A DNA stretch of 64,000 nucleotides from Candidatus Melainabacteria bacterium. Its GTDB lineage: Bacteria; Cyanobacteriota; Vampirovibrionia; Obscuribacterales; Obscuribacteraceae. Below the pieces are notes generated by a model that made no database searches, was not told the DNA's origin, and saw only the letters and a program-made list of their open reading frames with translations. The position numbers and the translations under genes are program-made. Location of the stretch: contig PLZS01000157.1 in the NCBI GenBank assembly GCA_003153555.1, positions 1 through 64,000 on the forward strand, written 5' to 3'. The stretch's first letter is position 1, and each line of letters begins with the position of its first letter. Shown here piece by piece: positions 1 to 8,601 of the stretch.

Positions 1-453
1 AATCCACAGCATATCGGCATCATGGGTTTCAGTCACGGCGCAAGAGTTACGCTAGTCGGCTTAACGGAGTGTCCGGATCTTTTCGCTGCTGGCGTTGTTC
101 ACGCAGGTGTTGTCGACTATGCAACCTATATAAAGGACAGCAATCCTACAAGGAAAGCCATTTTCGATCTCAAAATCGAGAACGAAAAAGACAAAGCAAA
201 AGCGATGGAAAATCTTTCACCGATATTTCATCTAAACAGAGTCAAAGCACCAGTTATGGTGCAACAAGGAGCCAATGACGCGCAAGTCCCAGCTTCGCAA
301 TCTGATGAACTGGTCCAAGCTTTGAAGAAACAAGGCTCCACAGTTGAATACGTTCAGTTTCCAGACGAAGGACATTGGCTACACAAGTATGCAAACCGAG
401 TTAAGTCAGCAACTGAAATGGTTCGATTCTTAGATTCCTATTTGAATAAATGA
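1..453 (+). CDS. alpha/beta hydrolase, prolyl oligopeptidase (S9) type, C-terminal part
   Basis: The reading frame is open from the first base, so the gene starts upstream and only about the last 150 codons are visible. The nucleophile elbow GFSHG (GxSxG) lies at residues 9-13 of the visible part. An Asp in GANDAQVP and a His in DEGHWL follow at the spacing expected for the Ser-Asp-His triad of S9/dienelactone-hydrolase-like enzymes. The order and spacing match the catalytic C-terminal half of acyl-aminoacyl peptidases, whose N-terminal beta-propeller would lie outside the window. The exact substrate (peptide or ester) cannot be read. The stop codon overlaps a tiny membrane ORF by four bases. 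Confidence 0.8.
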   Translation, partial: NPQHIGIMGFSHGARVTLVGLTECPDLFAAGVVHAGVVDYATYIKDSNPTRKAIFDLKIENEKDKAKAMENLSPIFHLNRVKAPVMVQQGANDAQVPASQSDELVQALKKQGSTVEYVQFPDEGHWLHKYANRVKSATEMVRFLDSYLNK

Positions 454-539
454 CCGTAACGCCCTCACTTATGTACGGTCTAGTGTTGCTTTTGGGATGT
501 TTGTTGGGTTATTTGTTGGCTGGGCGATTGAAAAATTAA
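450..539 (+). CDS. 29-residue single-pass membrane mini-protein (putative)
   Basis: The ATG overlaps the stop of the preceding hydrolase in an ATGA arrangement, which usually indicates translational coupling. The product is one hydrophobic helix (GLVLLLGCLLGYLLAGRL) with a short polar N-terminus and a basic RLKN tail, so it would insert as a single-pass peptide. Small-residue spacing (GxxxxxxGxxxGxxxxxG) could support helix packing. No family is recognised. At 29 codons it could be chance, but the overlap and clean composition argue for translation. An internal ATG at 471 is an alternative start. Confidence 0.45.
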   Translation: MTVTPSLMYGLVLLLGCLLGYLLAGRLKN

Positions 540-746
540 CAGGCTGATAAGCTTGATTTGCAGAAGCGAACACCACAGAGTCATTTTGTTAAATGGTTAA
601 AGAGCATCAGCGGCGTATAATCGTCGTTATGTTTCACTTCTCAGCCGCCCGTGCCGCCTTGTCCGCCTTGCTGTGGACTTGTGCTGCATTGACCCTGAAC
701 CTCTGTTAGGCTGAGAAGGGATGATTATTGAAGCGATTTGCACAAA
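540..746. other. intergenic region with an inverted repeat
   Basis: No convincing gene is present. An inverted repeat pairs cttctcagcc near 638-647 with ggctgagaag near 709-718, enclosing about 60 bases. It could form a long-stem RNA structure upstream of the membrane gene, but no known RNA family is recognised. Confidence 0.3.
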
Positions 747-1334
747 ATGAGCGAAATTGGATATAGTCATTGGTTTCGGTCGATAGACGGCGAACCGTTT
801 TCTTCCGAGACCACCAAGGATCAGGCCTTTTTATTTGCATATGGATTACTCGCAATTTGGCTGCTGCTCATTCTCAACTGGTGGTCTGGACCAAGATACG
901 GACAGCTCATGTTCGAAAGCCCAAGGCTGCAAGGGCTCACTGAGCTGTTTTGGCTTCTAATTCCCTGCATCTTTATCGGAATCGCCTTGATTTTTGGTCG
1001 GTCCTCGATCAAGATGCTAGCCCTGATCGCGACTTCGGTGCTGGTATTTTTGATCTTCGAATTTTTCGGATTGGGGTTATTAATGGTGACCGGCTGTGCT
1101 CTCGATCAGATTTCTACCAACACAGATCCGACAATGGAGATCGTTGAAATAAAGAGATTAAACTCTGGCACTAGCTTGTATGTCTACGACTATAATCCGG
1201 GTCCAATGGGACGACCTGCGGGAATTACTTGCACCAAGACAGATGTGGTGCCAGGCGTGCGATGGGTGCATATACTCAAAGTAGTGCGCGACTAACCGGC
1301 GGTTCAAGACCCCGACAGACTGATAAGCTTGATT
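544..1334. repeat. 15-bp direct repeats flanking a membrane gene
   Basis: The 15-mer ctgataagcttgatt occurs at 544-558 and again at 1320-1334, on either side of the gene at 747-1295. A shorter shared string, acaccacaga, follows each copy at different distances. No transposase or integrase is present, so the origin is unknown. Confidence 0.5.
747..1295 (+). CDS. unknown membrane protein, three to four predicted helices
   Basis: The ATG at 747 is preferred over an in-frame TTG at 738, although neither has a clear Shine-Dalgarno sequence. The product of about 182 residues has hydrophobic stretches near residues 28-45 (AYGLLAIWLLLILNWW), 68-88 (LFWLLIPCIFIGIALIFG) and 92-122, then a soluble tail of about 55 residues containing the motif YDYNPGPMG. 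No family is recognised and no catalytic motif is visible. The gene stands alone and is flanked by 15-bp direct repeats. Base composition does not differ obviously from its neighbours. Confidence 0.6.
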   Translation: MSEIGYSHWFRSIDGEPFSSETTKDQAFLFAYGLLAIWLLLILNWWSGPRYGQLMFESPRLQGLTELFWLLIPCIFIGIALIFGRSSIKMLALIATSVLVFLIFEFFGLGLLMVTGCALDQISTNTDPTMEIVEIKRLNSGTSLYVYDYNPGPMGRPAGITCTKTDVVPGVRWVHILKVVRD

Positions 1335-1649
1335 ATGGTTCCTTTTGTTCGTTCTAAAACTGACACGAGGCACCACTTTCAGAATTCACCCCATGAATTA
1401 CCGACTTTTGGGGGACACCACAGACGGTGATCTCAGCCTTTCTTGCATTTTTTGTTCAAGCTCTAATTGCCTCGCTCGAAATTGATTCTCTTGGTCAGCT
1501 ACTGATCGATCACATTTCAAATCGGACAACTAAAAAGGATCAGCACGAAAACCAGACATATAAGAGCTACAAAGCGACTCTTCATGAACCTAGTGTGACA
1601 TATAAAGCTTAGTTGTAAAGCCTCACTGCAAGAAAGTAAGGACCCCGTT
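1296..1649. other. intergenic region without a supported gene
   Basis: About 350 bases with no ORF that shows both a ribosome binding site and a plausible protein. It holds the second copy of the 15-bp direct repeat and lies between a gene on the plus strand and the end of a gene on the minus strand. No strong terminator is seen. Confidence 0.5.
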
Positions 1650-2078
1650 CTAATCTTTAGCCTGATCGACTGGTTTGGCCACCGGCTTATCGCTTTTATG
1701 CGCGACAGGAGCTGCGCTCGCAGGCTTCTTCGGCACTGACTTCTCCTGATGAGTACTCGTCGTTTTCGGAGTCGGTGTCGTCTTGCTAGTTGCCGCTGTC
1801 TTGCTCGTCGCCGTTGTCTTGCTTGTCGGCGTAGTAGTGTTCGCTGCCGGCTTACCTTTAGAAGTGGTGCCACCTTTCGTCACAACAGTTTTCTTGACCG
1901 TCGTTGTTGCGGTTGTCGGTTTATCGATTTTCACTTTCGGCACAGCGACAGGCTTTACGTAACGTGGGAGATTGGGATCAACAATTAGCACATGGCGACT
2001 GTTGAGACCAACCGCGTAACCAATAAACAAACCATTTAGCGCTACCAAACATGCAATCAGGTAAAATTTTGCTCTCAC
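1650..2078 (-). CDS. membrane-anchored Thr/Lys/Pro-rich low-complexity protein
   Basis: A GTG start at 2078 directly follows the TGA of the upstream gene, with GAAGAG about ten bases before it. An in-frame ATG at 2117 would overlap that gene by 38 bases and is less likely. The product of about 142 residues has one hydrophobic anchor near its N-terminus (LIACLVALNGLFIGYAVGL). It then becomes a disordered tail of near-repeats such as TSKTTATSKTAATSKT, rich in Thr, Lys, Ala and Pro. This resembles a wall- or periplasm-spanning linker. It forms a two-gene unit with the similarly anchored gene upstream. No function can be assigned. Confidence 0.6.
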   Translation of the reverse strand: MRAKFYLIACLVALNGLFIGYAVGLNSRHVLIVDPNLPRYVKPVAVPKVKIDKPTTATTTVKKTVVTKGGTTSKGKPAANTTTPTSKTTATSKTAATSKTTPTPKTTSTHQEKSVPKKPASAAPVAHKSDKPVAKPVDQAKD

Positions 2079-2079
2079 A

Positions 2080-2745
2080 TCAATTACTCTTCGTAAAATG
2101 AAGGGTCTGGGTGTCATTCTCCGTTTGACCAGCGTTGCGTTGATAGGTCAATACAACATCAGACGGCTTAAAGTTTTCTTGTATCGTCGGACCAGAAACC
2201 AAAGTCAAAGTCAGCTTTTTACTTTCATCTCCCTTGTGGGCATTGAACTTTGCCTCGAGTTCCTGAGCATTGAAGGTCACCGAGTTATCGCCCTTTTTCA
2301 ACATCCGAGTTATGTCGACGGCCTTGCCTGGAGCAAAAAAGTTGTCGACGTCTTGATCGTTAACATTGACCTTGATCGCATAACCAATGTAATCCGAGCC
2401 ACTGGAAACGACCCAGTATTTCTTGCCGTGCTTTTTGCTGGCAACAGGTGGTGGCGTCGGAGTGGCAGTTTCCTCGGGTTGCTCTTCTTCGGCAGGATTT
2501 TCTACTTTCGGTTCGGAAGTGTGCTTGGGTGTAGTACTCGACACCGCATTTGGTGCTTCACTTTTTGCCCCTGGAGTGCCGGGACCTACGAGTTGCACAG
2601 GAGCCATCCTCTGAATAGTGCCAAACCAATAGCCTCCAGCACCAGCAGCGCCAAGTAAAAGCAGCAATAGGCAAAGGTCTCCAAGCGCTCTTAGTATTCC
2701 GCCACCGGCTTTAGCGATGGATACTTTTGGCGGCTTTTGGGTCAT
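2080..2745 (-). CDS. membrane-anchored protein with Pro/Thr/Glu linker and C-terminal beta domain
   Basis: The ATG is at 2745 and the product has 221 residues. A hydrophobic anchor (LLLLLLGAAGAGGYWFGT) lies near residues 25-43. A Pro/Thr/Glu-rich linker runs to about residue 105, followed by a compact domain beginning GKKYWVVSSGSDYIGYAIKV. That domain contains alternating hydrophobic segments typical of beta strands, such as VKVN, VTFNAQEL and LTLTLVSG. The topology suggests a domain displayed outside the cytoplasmic membrane. The adjacent downstream gene has the same anchor-plus-linker plan, so the two probably act together. No known family is recognised. Confidence 0.65.
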   Translation of the reverse strand: MTQKPPKVSIAKAGGGILRALGDLCLLLLLLGAAGAGGYWFGTIQRMAPVQLVGPGTPGAKSEAPNAVSSTTPKHTSEPKVENPAEEEQPEETATPTPPPVASKKHGKKYWVVSSGSDYIGYAIKVNVNDQDVDNFFAPGKAVDITRMLKKGDNSVTFNAQELEAKFNAHKGDESKKLTLTLVSGPTIQENFKPSDVVLTYQRNAGQTENDTQTLHFTKSN

Positions 2746-2863
2746 GTCGTTTTAGCTCCGATGTGTGCACTAGCTTGCATTATAGCCTTACCACTGGCTA
2801 CATGATTCTAAGCTAAAACACACGACCTTACACCGCTGAAAACCCTGAGAATCAAGCGCTAAG

Positions 2864-4066
2864 CTACGTGGACGACTCCGCTCGAACATAACGAGACAGA
2901 AACATCATTCCTATTAAAAGAATCGAAAGAAGTGCAAGAGCATTTCTCAGTGTAAGAAACTCAGCGACAAACCCGATCACCGGTGGTCCAGCCAAGAGCC
3001 CAAAATATCCAACCAGAGCAACTGTCGCAATTGAAGGACCAGGCTCCATATCTGGTGCATTTCCTGCCGCGGTGAAGGCAATTGGCACAATATTGGAAAC
3101 GCCCAATCCAATTGACGCAAATCCTATCAACGCCAGCAGTGGATTAGAAGGAAAAATTATAAGACACAAACCGGCAAGGGCAAAAATGGAGCCACCGCAG
3201 ACCATAGCTGCCGAGCCAAATCTTTCGTTCAATTTATCGCCAAGTAATCTGCCCACTGACATTGCTACTGAAAATGAGGCATAACCAAGAGCCGCGAAGC
3301 CTGGTTCGGTTTTCAAAGTTTGCCGCAGGAAGACGCCACTCCAATCTCCCATTGCCCCTTCAACGAGAAAACAACAAAACATCATCGTACTCAGGGCGAG
3401 CAAATACTGCGAGTTGAATAGTAATTTCAAAGTATCCAAATGAAGCGAGCCGCTTACCTTGGTTCCCGTAGCATCAGCACTGGCTGGAAGCAGCCAATTC
3501 TTGCAAGCAAGTCCTGTGACCAGCAACAAAGCGGCGCTAATCGGAAAGTGCACTTCAATGGAGACTTTCATGGACGCCATAACTGCGCCAAAACACGCAC
3601 CGGCTATGCCTCCGATACTAAACAAAGCGTGAAACGATGACATAATCGATCGACGATAAACCCGCTCAACCGCTACGGCGTGGGCATTCATAGCCACATC
3701 CAATGAGCCGGCGAACAGGCCTAGCGCGACCACAGCCAGCGAGAGTAGCAGCAAATTTGGTGCGTAAGCTGGAAACACAAGAGATATACATGTCAGAATC
3801 ATTGTCCAAACAATTACTGGCCTACTGCCGATGCGAGCAGAAAGTGCGCCAGCAAAAGACATTGCGGCCAGCGCCCCGACCGCCATGCTCAGCAGCGCAA
3901 TCCCGAGGTTTCCTGAGCTGAGCGTAAGTTTTTCCTGAATGGCTGGAATGCGTGATGCCCATGTGGCTATAGTGGCGCCGTTGATAAAAAACATCATGCC
4001 AATGGCGAACCGGGCCATGACCGGCTCAACAGCCTTTGTTTCGATCAGTACGGATTCGGATGACAA
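2864..4066 (-). CDS. major facilitator superfamily transporter
   Basis: The product has 400 residues and about 12 hydrophobic segments, the usual MFS size and topology. The N-terminal text FINGATIATWASRIPAIQ resembles the YbjJ/FucP-like branch of MFS carriers, which holds sugar permeases and drug exporters of uncertain substrate. The loop after helix 2 (GALSARIGSRPV) fits the MFS motif A region (GxLaDrxGrr). The start is TTG at 4066 with GGGAAG about nine bases upstream; ATGs begin only at residues 17 and 24. It is transcribed in the same direction as the membrane gene 48 bases upstream. The substrate is not evident. Confidence 0.85.
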   Translation of the reverse strand: MSSESVLIETKAVEPVMARFAIGMMFFINGATIATWASRIPAIQEKLTLSSGNLGIALLSMAVGALAAMSFAGALSARIGSRPVIVWTMILTCISLVFPAYAPNLLLLSLAVVALGLFAGSLDVAMNAHAVAVERVYRRSIMSSFHALFSIGGIAGACFGAVMASMKVSIEVHFPISAALLLVTGLACKNWLLPASADATGTKVSGSLHLDTLKLLFNSQYLLALSTMMFCCFLVEGAMGDWSGVFLRQTLKTEPGFAALGYASFSVAMSVGRLLGDKLNERFGSAAMVCGGSIFALAGLCLIIFPSNPLLALIGFASIGLGVSNIVPIAFTAAGNAPDMEPGPSIATVALVGYFGLLAGPPVIGFVAEFLTLRNALALLSILLIGMMFLSRYVRAESST

Positions 4067-4114
4067 ACAGCAAGCTTCCCAAAGAAGCTATTCTAACAGA
4101 TCGAGATTGTGACG

Positions 4115-4783
4115 TTATTGATCGATCGGTAGCACCACATTCGGTGCATAGATAGCCGCAATTGCGTTACTGAAATAATTAGTTGCCGAAAATATGCTCA
4201 AATCCGAAACGTTGGAGAACACCAGATTAACAGCTATGGACAACGCGACGCCCCCGAAAGCACTAGCTGAACCTACATACAAATGAGTTTTGCCGATGTT
4301 AGATTTTTGCACAGTCTTAATCAATCCGAATAGCAAGAGTGGGACGCCAATTGCTATGCCAATAACTTCCATCGTATTGGAAATCGCAATCATTAAGCAT
4401 TGGAAGTTCATTGTGAAGAGTAAAAATACAGCGGGTATCACAGCTAGAAATGCCGGGTTTAGCCTGCGGATAGATTGACGAAGTATAGATGCCGCATTTG
4501 CTTGTCTTGGACCGGAAAGCCGCTGATCCACCCATTCATTTATTAGAAAAGCGAGAGCAATGAAAAAAGTCAGGCCGGTCACAAATTGATTTTGAAAGCA
4601 CCATTCGTAGCCGCTGACGGCTAATAAACCAGAGGAAGCAACCAATCCTTTGAAGAAAGCAACACCAATTCTGAGACCCTTCGATTCGATCAGAAGGTGG
4701 TCCAAATTCAGAATGTTTGCAAGGCTCGAAGGAGCTGTCTCGTAAGTTGCTGTTTGTTCGTCTTTTATTTCAATAATAATCAT
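4115..4783 (-). CDS. unknown polytopic membrane protein
   Basis: The ATG is at 4783 and the product has 222 residues. A soluble N-terminus of about 45 residues precedes roughly five hydrophobic segments, including GLVASSGLLAVSGYEW, FVTGLTFFIALAFLINEWV, LAVIPAVFLLFTMNF and IGIAIGVPLLLFGLI. No transporter or enzyme motif is visible and no family is recognised. It lies upstream of the MFS gene in the same direction and may share its transcript, which would suggest an accessory role in transport, but that is only context. Confidence 0.6.
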   Translation of the reverse strand: MIIIEIKDEQTATYETAPSSLANILNLDHLLIESKGLRIGVAFFKGLVASSGLLAVSGYEWCFQNQFVTGLTFFIALAFLINEWVDQRLSGPRQANAASILRQSIRRLNPAFLAVIPAVFLLFTMNFQCLMIAISNTMEVIGIAIGVPLLLFGLIKTVQKSNIGKTHLYVGSASAFGGVALSIAVNLVFSNVSDLSIFSATNYFSNAIAAIYAPNVVLPIDQ

Positions 4784-5283
4784 ACGCCACCCTGTACTAC
4801 AGACACGGCTACGCCGAGCCTAAGCAACTAGATACCTGCTGCACCGCAGCTGGCGCAGGAAAAAGACAAGTCAAAACGAAACGTTCGACAGTCAACCTTC
4901 AAATTTAGTAAGTGATTCCAAAACTCAAGAAAAGCCCTGAGCACCCTAACTTTATATGACAGCCAGGCAGCTGTCAAGTTGCGGCAATACCATTTTGCAG
5001 CTCTTTTGAAAGCGTGGGAATGCAATGCAATCTTTCGATGGATCGGTAAATCGCTTCCTTTATTTTGATCTGCAAACTAACCGATCTCAATTCCATCCCC
5101 AGGATCTGAAACTTAATTCCGTCGCTGAAACCGCAAACTCACATCATTTGATATTCAAGAAATCTTCCCCCAAACACCTTATATCCATAGTCGACAATCG
5201 CAGTTGTTTAAGACCCTATGAAGATCCACTGATGTTACCAAGGGGAGGTGTAGGATATTTTGCATGTGAGGATAATTTTTACT
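4784..5283. other. divergent intergenic region without a supported gene
   Basis: About 500 bases between a minus-strand membrane gene and the plus-strand RDD gene. Open frames here have no homology I recognise and no good ribosome binding site. A strong purine tract, AGGGGAGG at 5241-5248, sits upstream of a TTG at 5260 that could extend the RDD gene by eight codons. Promoters for both flanking genes are expected here but no clear -35/-10 pair stands out. Confidence 0.4.
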
Positions 5284-6591
5284 ATGTCTTCAGTTTATCC
5301 GCTAAATAACGAACATAAGCTAACTACTCTTGAGGAAGCAAACGAACTTGCGCCTAAACTTCTCTTCCTCCGCAAGCGCCTCACCGCACTTGCACTTGAT
5401 TCTGTCGTTGTCGGATTTTTGTCACCGACGTTATTAGCGGTAACGACTCTGTGTCTTTCTGCCATGAGCCAAGGCGCTTTTACACTAGATCTGAACCTCA
5501 AGATGCTTGCGATTACATTTTTGCTCGGTGCCGTTGATGCCCTCACTGGCGGTGTGTTGATAGCAGTCGTGTTCGGATGGTTTGTTGTGTATCTTTTTAC
5601 ACCGTGGGTTTCGCTCTTCGATACTCGAACCATTTTTTTTGGTGCCGTGTGCGCTATGGTAGCAAACCATTTTTACTACGTTCTCTTTGAAAGATCTCTT
5701 TTACAAGCGACACCCGGCAAGCTAGCGATGGGGCTCAAAGTTAGTGGAACCAATGGTGCACCACTAACTCCTCAACAGACAGCTTTTCGACACTCCACGA
5801 AGATTTTGTCGACGTTCGCGATCATATTAGCGCCAATAACTCTTGTGATTTTTTGCAATCGCAGACAACTAATTCATGATCGCCTCGCTGGAAGTTTGGT
5901 AGATGTGAACGGATCGGTCCTTGTACCCACAAACGCGGTCGAGGCAGGCGTCAACTTAACATCAGCGAGTCTTTCAACGTATCCGGCTAGAGAAAATTGC
6001 GCAGGAATTCCTCGAAGAATCGTTTCAGCAGGTATTGATTCTCTTGTTTATTACGTCTGCGAGGGCGTGACGATAGTATCAATTGTATTACTAATGGCGA
6101 ATTTCCTTCCTCTTAATTTTCACTGGTTTTCCGACCCATTGACTAATGAAGTGTTGGCATTGTTAGTAATAGGCTTAATCGCGTCCCTGCCTGGAATCGC
6201 AGTTCCCATGCTAGTCTTCGCAGCTTTTGAATCCAGCAATCTGCAAGCTTCTCCTGGCAAAATGATAACGGGAATGCGAGTTGTAAATGCGGCAGGTGCG
6301 AAAACCACCTTCTCGCAAGCTTTTGAAAAACAATGCATTCAAGGATTCATCTACATGAGTTTGTTTCCAACATGCTCGTTTGCTTTGCTGCTGATCGCTT
6401 TTCTCAAAGCACCTCCGTTCTGGGCCATGCTTGCGTTCGCAGTTTTTTACTTAGTATACGGCTCGGTGTTATGTTTCACATTCGGAAGCGGGCAAACACT
6501 CGTAGATCGATGGTCTCAGCGATACATAGTTCTTGAACAGACATCTCAGAATGAGTCTCTCATTTTAAAAGACAGAGGTGCATTATTATGA
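5284..6591 (+). CDS. tandem RDD-family membrane protein
   Basis: The product has about 435 residues and two copies of the RDD domain. The first begins RKRLTALALDSVVVG and has the signature GKLAMGLKVSGTNGAPLT. The second begins PRRIVSAGIDSLVYYV and has SPGKMITGMRVVNAAGAKTT. The Arg and Asp of the first helix and the xPGKxxxGxxVV loop are the family hallmarks. RDD proteins are multi-pass membrane proteins, some linked to ion exchange, and most carry one domain. The ATG at 5284 has GAGGAT upstream; a TTG at 5260 behind AGGGGAGG is a real alternative. The stop overlaps the next gene's ATG by four bases. Confidence 0.85.
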   Translation: MSSVYPLNNEHKLTTLEEANELAPKLLFLRKRLTALALDSVVVGFLSPTLLAVTTLCLSAMSQGAFTLDLNLKMLAITFLLGAVDALTGGVLIAVVFGWFVVYLFTPWVSLFDTRTIFFGAVCAMVANHFYYVLFERSLLQATPGKLAMGLKVSGTNGAPLTPQQTAFRHSTKILSTFAIILAPITLVIFCNRRQLIHDRLAGSLVDVNGSVLVPTNAVEAGVNLTSASLSTYPARENCAGIPRRIVSAGIDSLVYYVCEGVTIVSIVLLMANFLPLNFHWFSDPLTNEVLALLVIGLIASLPGIAVPMLVFAAFESSNLQASPGKMITGMRVVNAAGAKTTFSQAFEKQCIQGFIYMSLFPTCSFALLLIAFLKAPPFWAMLAFAVFYLVYGSVLCFTFGSGQTLVDRWSQRYIVLEQTSQNESLILKDRGALL

Positions 6592-7787
6592 AAAGAGTTT
6601 TGGCTCTTTTGGGCACAAGCGCTTTCGTTTTAACCGGTCTACTGTTCATGTCCGAGAGCAATCAAAACCCCTTAATTGTCGCACTGCGAATGTCCACAAG
6701 AGATGCTGCTTCGCGAAAGGCCCCCTCTAACCAGTGCGCTCGAATGTACGAACAATTTCCCTCTCATCCCGGATTTATAGATACAACAGGCAAAGAAGTA
6801 ATTCGTACAAAATACGAGGACACAGGAAGTTTTCACGAAGGAAGAGCGTCTTTTCGAAAACGGGATGGATGGGGCTTTATCGATAAACACGGCAAAGAAG
6901 TAATCGAACCAAAGTTCTCTCGCGTCCGAGATTTTTCGGAAGGTTTGGCAGCGGTACGAGAAAATAAGTGCTGGGGATTTATAGATAAATCAGGAAATTT
7001 TGTCATTAAGCCAACGAACTGGTGTTCCACAACCGACTTCAGATCAGGAATTGCGGTTGTGGGCGTAGGCACCAAGTTTGGCATCATAGATAATGCTGGG
7101 CACTTTATCATCCCTGCCGACTTGGCCAGCGTAGAATCAATCGAAGATGGCGCCTACAGGATTTCACGCTCTAAAAAATTTGGTTTTACAGACAAGTTTG
7201 GACAAATAACTGTCGAACCAAAATATGATGACGCAAAAGATTTTTCTGAAGGGCTTGCACCAGTGCTCGAGTCAGGGAAATGGGGATACATCGACAAAGT
7301 CGGCATGATAGCGATTGCCCCGCGATTTTCGCACGCACAAAGGTTTGCCCACGGCAATGCGGTGGTTGGTGACGGAGCGAAGTTTTATCTGATAGACCGC
7401 GAGGGAAGTCGGGTTGGCAAAGCAGATTTTTCATACATGACCGCCATCTTGAAGGATGATGTTAAAGCAAACCTGCAGTACGAAGCTTCCCTTCAAGACT
7501 TCACACCGGTGGCATATGGAGCCGGCTGGACATTCATAAACAATCGTACGGGAGCTGAGCTAGGAACTTCTAGATTCGCCTCCGTAGAATCATTCTCTGA
7601 GGGTCTAGCTTGCGTCAAAATGTATGACAATCCGAAAGTTGTGATAGCGGCGGCAGCTGAAGCAAAGCGGCTAGCCACCCAGGCTGAGAAAGAAGAGCTT
7701 GAGCAGGAAAAAGCTGACGCAATCGAAGCAGCCAAAGAAGCAAAAGAGAATGCGAATTCCTACGATGTTAACACTTCAGAGAATTAA
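6588..7787 (+). CDS. secreted WG-repeat protein
   Basis: The ATG overlaps the stop of the RDD gene (ATGA), indicating coupled translation. The 399 residues begin with a signal peptide or anchor (LALLGTSAFVLTGLLF). At least six WG-type repeats follow, with the pattern W/xGFIDKxGKEVIxPKFxxxxxFSEGLAxV, for example DGWGFIDKHGKEVIEPKF, CWGFIDKSGNFVIKP and KWGYIDKVGMIAIAPRF. WG repeats form beta-rich solenoids thought to bind proteins or ligands outside the membrane. The last 60 residues are a charged Ala/Glu/Lys helix. With the RDD partner it could form a membrane/extracytoplasmic complex. Confidence 0.9.
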   Translation: MKRVLALLGTSAFVLTGLLFMSESNQNPLIVALRMSTRDAASRKAPSNQCARMYEQFPSHPGFIDTTGKEVIRTKYEDTGSFHEGRASFRKRDGWGFIDKHGKEVIEPKFSRVRDFSEGLAAVRENKCWGFIDKSGNFVIKPTNWCSTTDFRSGIAVVGVGTKFGIIDNAGHFIIPADLASVESIEDGAYRISRSKKFGFTDKFGQITVEPKYDDAKDFSEGLAPVLESGKWGYIDKVGMIAIAPRFSHAQRFAHGNAVVGDGAKFYLIDREGSRVGKADFSYMTAILKDDVKANLQYEASLQDFTPVAYGAGWTFINNRTGAELGTSRFASVESFSEGLACVKMYDNPKVVIAAAAEAKRLATQAEKEELEQEKADAIEAAKEAKENANSYDVNTSEN

Positions 7788-7846
7788 CAGCAAAGCGCCC
7801 GCGAATATCTCATCCATTTAAGGCATGATGGAGAGGGACCGAAACG

Positions 7847-8596
7847 ATGATGGAAACTCCTCAGCCAGAAGGTGTTGAGGCTAAGGAAAAAGTATTGAGC
7901 AGCACATTCATTCCGCTGAGACAAGTGGAGAAAGAAATTTCAATAGGCTTGAGCAAGATAGGTGGAAGTGCCTGCCTGGGGGAGGAACACAAGCAACCGC
8001 TTGGTAAAAATGCTCACCCCATGAAACTGCTTGCACAACTGAATTTTGAGCAATTCACTTCACCTGGATCATGGCTACCAGAACAGGGTTTGCTTGCCGT
8101 ATTTGTAAGTGAAGAGATGCGAACATGCCTGCACAAAGATAGAAACTGCTTCAAAGTTATCTGGCAACCCGATTTGATTACGTCACCAGATTTGGTGCTA
8201 TCGAAAGAAATTGCCATCGCATTAGAGCAGGACGCACAATCGCCTCTAATCTCAGAGCCGCAAATCGATGCGGCTGCCGAGGCAAACGCAACGACCCTCG
8301 AAGCTGAGCAGCCTAGCGACAAATTGCTGAGTGGAAGCTACTTGTTGGGAGACCACCATCCGAGATTGGAGGAGGCTAAGGCAATCAGTGCCTTTTCATG
8401 CAACGGAATAACATACAACGAAGCAAGAGCAAAAGACGATTGCTACTCACATCTCATAGTCGAAGCGAACAAGTGGCACTTATTACTAAGACTGTTGGTT
8501 GAGGATGGAACAGACTTCCTGCTCATGATTCATCAAGATGACTTGGTAAATGAACGGCTCGACAAGTCATGGCTAATTCGCTTTTATCGGGAATAA
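7847..8596 (+). CDS. DUF1963 (YwqG-like) protein, probable
   Basis: The ATG at 7847 has GAGAGGGA about eight bases upstream. The product of 249 residues has the pattern of the DUF1963/YwqG family. A SKIGGSACL element near residue 37 is followed by the PMKLLAQLNFEQF strand pair and LPEQGLLAVFVSEE. A later segment reads SYLLGDHHPRLEE, and the C-terminal half reads WHLLLRLLVEDGTDFL...IHQDDLVNERLDKSWLIRF. DUF1963 proteins are cytoplasmic and of unknown biochemical role. The middle region (residues about 115-160) is an acidic insert. The assignment rests on remembered motif order, not on a search. Confidence 0.6.
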   Translation: MMETPQPEGVEAKEKVLSSTFIPLRQVEKEISIGLSKIGGSACLGEEHKQPLGKNAHPMKLLAQLNFEQFTSPGSWLPEQGLLAVFVSEEMRTCLHKDRNCFKVIWQPDLITSPDLVLSKEIAIALEQDAQSPLISEPQIDAAAEANATTLEAEQPSDKLLSGSYLLGDHHPRLEEAKAISAFSCNGITYNEARAKDDCYSHLIVEANKWHLLLRLLVEDGTDFLLMIHQDDLVNERLDKSWLIRFYRE

Positions 8597-8601
8597 CATA
8601 G

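Noticed and set aside
1427-1612. 61-codon frame with a hydrophobic start
   Set aside because: GTG start without a binding site, random-looking C-terminus, no neighbour support.
5025-5309. 94-codon open frame before the RDD gene
   Set aside because: It overlaps the start of the RDD gene, has no good ribosome binding site and no protein-like composition.
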